A DNA stretch of 64,000 bases, from the NCBI GenBank assembly GCA_947586835.1, contig CANPXT010000004.1, forward strand, positions 39,432 to 103,431, written 5' to 3'. The notes beneath the pieces were generated by a model that did not search any database, was not told the origin of the DNA, and saw only the letters and a list, made by a program, of their open reading frames with translations. Shown here piece by piece: positions 62,449-64,000 of this stretch. This DNA comes from an uncultured Alphaproteobacteria bacterium (GTDB lineage: Bacteria; Pseudomonadota; Alphaproteobacteria; CAAHEQ01; UBA3637). The position numbers were made by a program, and so were the translations under genes. Numbering within the stretch: position 1 is the first letter of the stretch; each line of letters starts with the position of its first letter.

Positions 62449-63546
62449 TTATCTTTGTCGATAGAGAGGGTCTGTTTTATCTAACAACCGTTTCATAAAC
62501 TCTTTTTTCTTAGAATAGAGAAAAGATTGAATTTTGCAATCTCCATAATTTTCATCCATTCTATTTAGTATTTCTAAACGCCTTTTATTTCTCATTAAAA
62601 CAGATAATGGGGTTTCTAATAATGATCCTAGATTAAATTCAGGCGCAAGTGGGGTATTGCATGCTCCAAATCCATAAGGAGACATTAAAAGATCTCCTGT
62701 TGGTGTTAACCCCATTACATTGCGAGATATTTGGCAAGGATTAATTTCACCTTCTTTGGGGTATAAATTCTTTAATGAACAAATCAAATTAATTTTTGGG
62801 TACTTGTATTTTTCTTCTAAATTTTTTAAAAGATTTATGCCTGCTTTATATTCTGAAGCTGTTGGAATATTTGTTTGTATTTGATTTCGACCAACAAAAG
62901 GAACGATGCGCATTAATAAATGATTTTGTATGCCTGCTTCGTGTAATGCAAAAAACATATCTCTCAGAAGCTTTGGATTTAAATTATCTTTTGTTAGAGT
63001 ACATTCTGTTTGAACAGAAACATTGTTTTTTATAAATTCTTGAGCAATTCTTAGATTATCTGTAACATAATTTTCGCTTCTGTATTCTAGTGCGCGTGTT
63101 TTATATGGATTATCAAAAGCACAATTATATTGAGAAATATATTTAGAAACATAGGGTATATCGTCTATTTTTATTCCTTTAGATGTTGTAACAAGGCTTA
63201 AATTATCACGGCCAAATTTTTGAGATGCAGCAACTAAAAATTGCAAATTTTCAGGATTCAATAAGGCATCTCCACCAGAAATTTGAAGTTCTAAATCCGG
63301 AACATCTAGTTGGGTTAATATTTTCATTTTATCAGAATAGGATAACTCCAAGCCTTTTTTTGCCAATTCATGAGATGCCTGGGTATACATATTTTGTTGA
63401 TTTCTTTTAATAGATAATGTTTCTTTTAAAGCATTATATTGAATTTCTAACAGACCATTTTTTTCCATTGGTTTAATTGAATCTACACAACAAATGGAAC
63501 ATGCATGTGGACAAAGATATGTTATATTGTAAATTATTCCAACCAT
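62449..63546 (-). CDS. Radical SAM protein with C-terminal cysteines
   Basis: This 365-residue protein has the radical SAM motif CPHACSIC (CX3CX2C) at the N-terminus and GGDALLNPENLQFL, the GGEP-like strand. The C-terminal part (NPCQISRNVMGLTPTGDLLMSPYGFGACNTP) resembles a SPASM/Twitch segment that may hold a second cluster. It converges with the S66 peptidase gene, 4 bp between stops. The substrate is unknown. Related enzymes modify peptides or nucleosides. It probably makes the chemically demanding step of the cassette product. Confidence 0.85.
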   Translation of the reverse strand: MVGIIYNITYLCPHACSICCVDSIKPMEKNGLLEIQYNALKETLSIKRNQQNMYTQASHELAKKGLELSYSDKMKILTQLDVPDLELQISGGDALLNPENLQFLVAASQKFGRDNLSLVTTSKGIKIDDIPYVSKYISQYNCAFDNPYKTRALEYRSENYVTDNLRIAQEFIKNNVSVQTECTLTKDNLNPKLLRDMFFALHEAGIQNHLLMRIVPFVGRNQIQTNIPTASEYKAGINLLKNLEEKYKYPKINLICSLKNLYPKEGEINPCQISRNVMGLTPTGDLLMSPYGFGACNTPLAPEFNLGSLLETPLSVLMRNKRRLEILNRMDENYGDCKIQSFLYSKKKEFMKRLLDKTDPLYRQR

Positions 63547-63694
63547 GAAGTATTTCCTTTGAATGGTATTATATTGAATATTTTTTATTTTGTCAATTTT
63601 TGATTGTATAGAAACATTTATTTATATTTAACAAAATTTGTTGAAAAAAGTTTAAAGGAATCTTTTAAAACTCGCCAAGATGAATAGCTAATAA

Positions 63695-63724
63695 AGTCCG
63701 TGTATTGCCAGACTTCTCCAGCCA
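63695..63724. repeat. 30-bp att-like direct repeat, right copy
   Basis: Matches 58171-58200 at 27 of 30 positions. Its last seven bases (CCAGCCA, 63718-63724) are the tRNA-Gln 3' end and also the start of the second 283-bp repeat. The island's right junction is therefore the same place as the cassette's right end. Confidence 0.85.
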
Positions 63725-64000
63725 TCAAAAAAACCGCTCGTTTCAAAGAGCGGTTTTTTTTATATTTAAACGGCGTTTACGTTACGAACGCATATTTTGT
63801 TTCAACTGATTGATATGCCTTTGCAAAAGGCCCTTTCACAACCGTTTGCGCATTTAAAGAAACGTTTTCAACCATTTTGAAAGATATTCTTTTGTCTTGT
63901 TTGCAACTCTTGCAACATTTTTACATCAACATGCAAAGCTTCAATGTTCAACATACGCCAAGAATCAGAAAAAATATCATAACTGTCTCAATTAAACGTA
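63718..64000. repeat. Right copy of the direct repeat, cut by the window end
   Basis: Identical to 43886-44168 over all 283 bases visible. It includes a second copy of the bidirectional terminator (63726-63760) and of the two short minus-strand frames (about 63777-63954). Confidence 0.95.

Noticed and set aside
62449..63546. Radical SAM protein considered as a prokaryotic viperin
   Set aside because: The cluster motif is CPHACSIC and the C-terminal part has SPASM-like cysteines. Viperins have a different motif environment and no such segment.
58458..63546. Cassette considered as a microcin C operon
   Set aside because: There is no MccB-like adenylating enzyme, no MccA peptide and no exporter. 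Only the S66 peptidase is shared with that pathway.
1..64000. CRISPR arrays
   Set aside because: I looked for regularly spaced short repeats and found none; there is no cas gene.

Overview
The window reads as the chromosome of a low-GC, probably anaerobic, host-associated alphaproteobacterium carrying a mosaic genomic island at its right end. The alphaproteobacterial assignment is an inference from a ChpT-like histidine phosphotransferase (39573-40115) and overall gene content. The anaerobic lifestyle is inferred from a HydG-type [FeFe]-hydrogenase maturase (24142-25560) and a rubrerythrin (14931-15479). No rRNA or species marker is present, so I name no genus.

Region 1-43893 is compact core chromosome: translation (infA, infC with a probable AUU start, frr, rnr, hpf, a type-2 ileS, tRNA-Arg, tRNA-Gln), repair (uvrB, mutS), transcription termination (rho), envelope and thiol chemistry (DsbA- and DsbD-like proteins, MscS-type channel, lipoproteins, AnmK) and regulation (PhoR-like kinase, PtsN, ChpT-like protein). 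Genes are closely spaced, many transcripts end in clear hairpin-plus-T terminators, and several small proteins lie between larger genes. The sucC-sucD-like pair is unusual because it has lost the catalytic phosphohistidine and other ligase signatures.

Region 43886-63717 is accessory, more AT-rich, and begins inside the last seven bases of tRNA-Gln. A perfect direct repeat of at least 283 bp (43886-44168 and 63718-64000, the latter cut by the window end) brackets 19.8 kb. Inside are an ankyrin-repeat protein, a DinJ-YafQ toxin-antitoxin pair with plasmid-type small genes (DUF3768 and others, one broken by an in-frame TAG), a five-gene operon of secreted or membrane proteins of which three start with a SHOCT-like module, two tandem invertase-type serine recombinases, a large serine recombinase, and an SF1 helicase. 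Two noncoding patches (about 48.3-48.5 and 53.26-53.41 kb) share four small hairpin modules in shuffled order, with compensatory stem changes.

The most interesting part is the 5.5 kb cassette at 58201-63694, bracketed by two 30-bp near-identical repeats (27/30). It holds a tightly coupled five-gene operon: SAM methyltransferase, two dCTP-deaminase/dUTPase-fold proteins with complementary active-site losses, a stand-alone alanyl-tRNA-synthetase-like protein lacking the motif-3 arginine, and an S66 (MccF/LdcA) peptidase. A convergent radical SAM protein follows. I propose an undescribed nucleotide or aminoacyl-nucleotide biosynthesis or defence system; the product is unknown.
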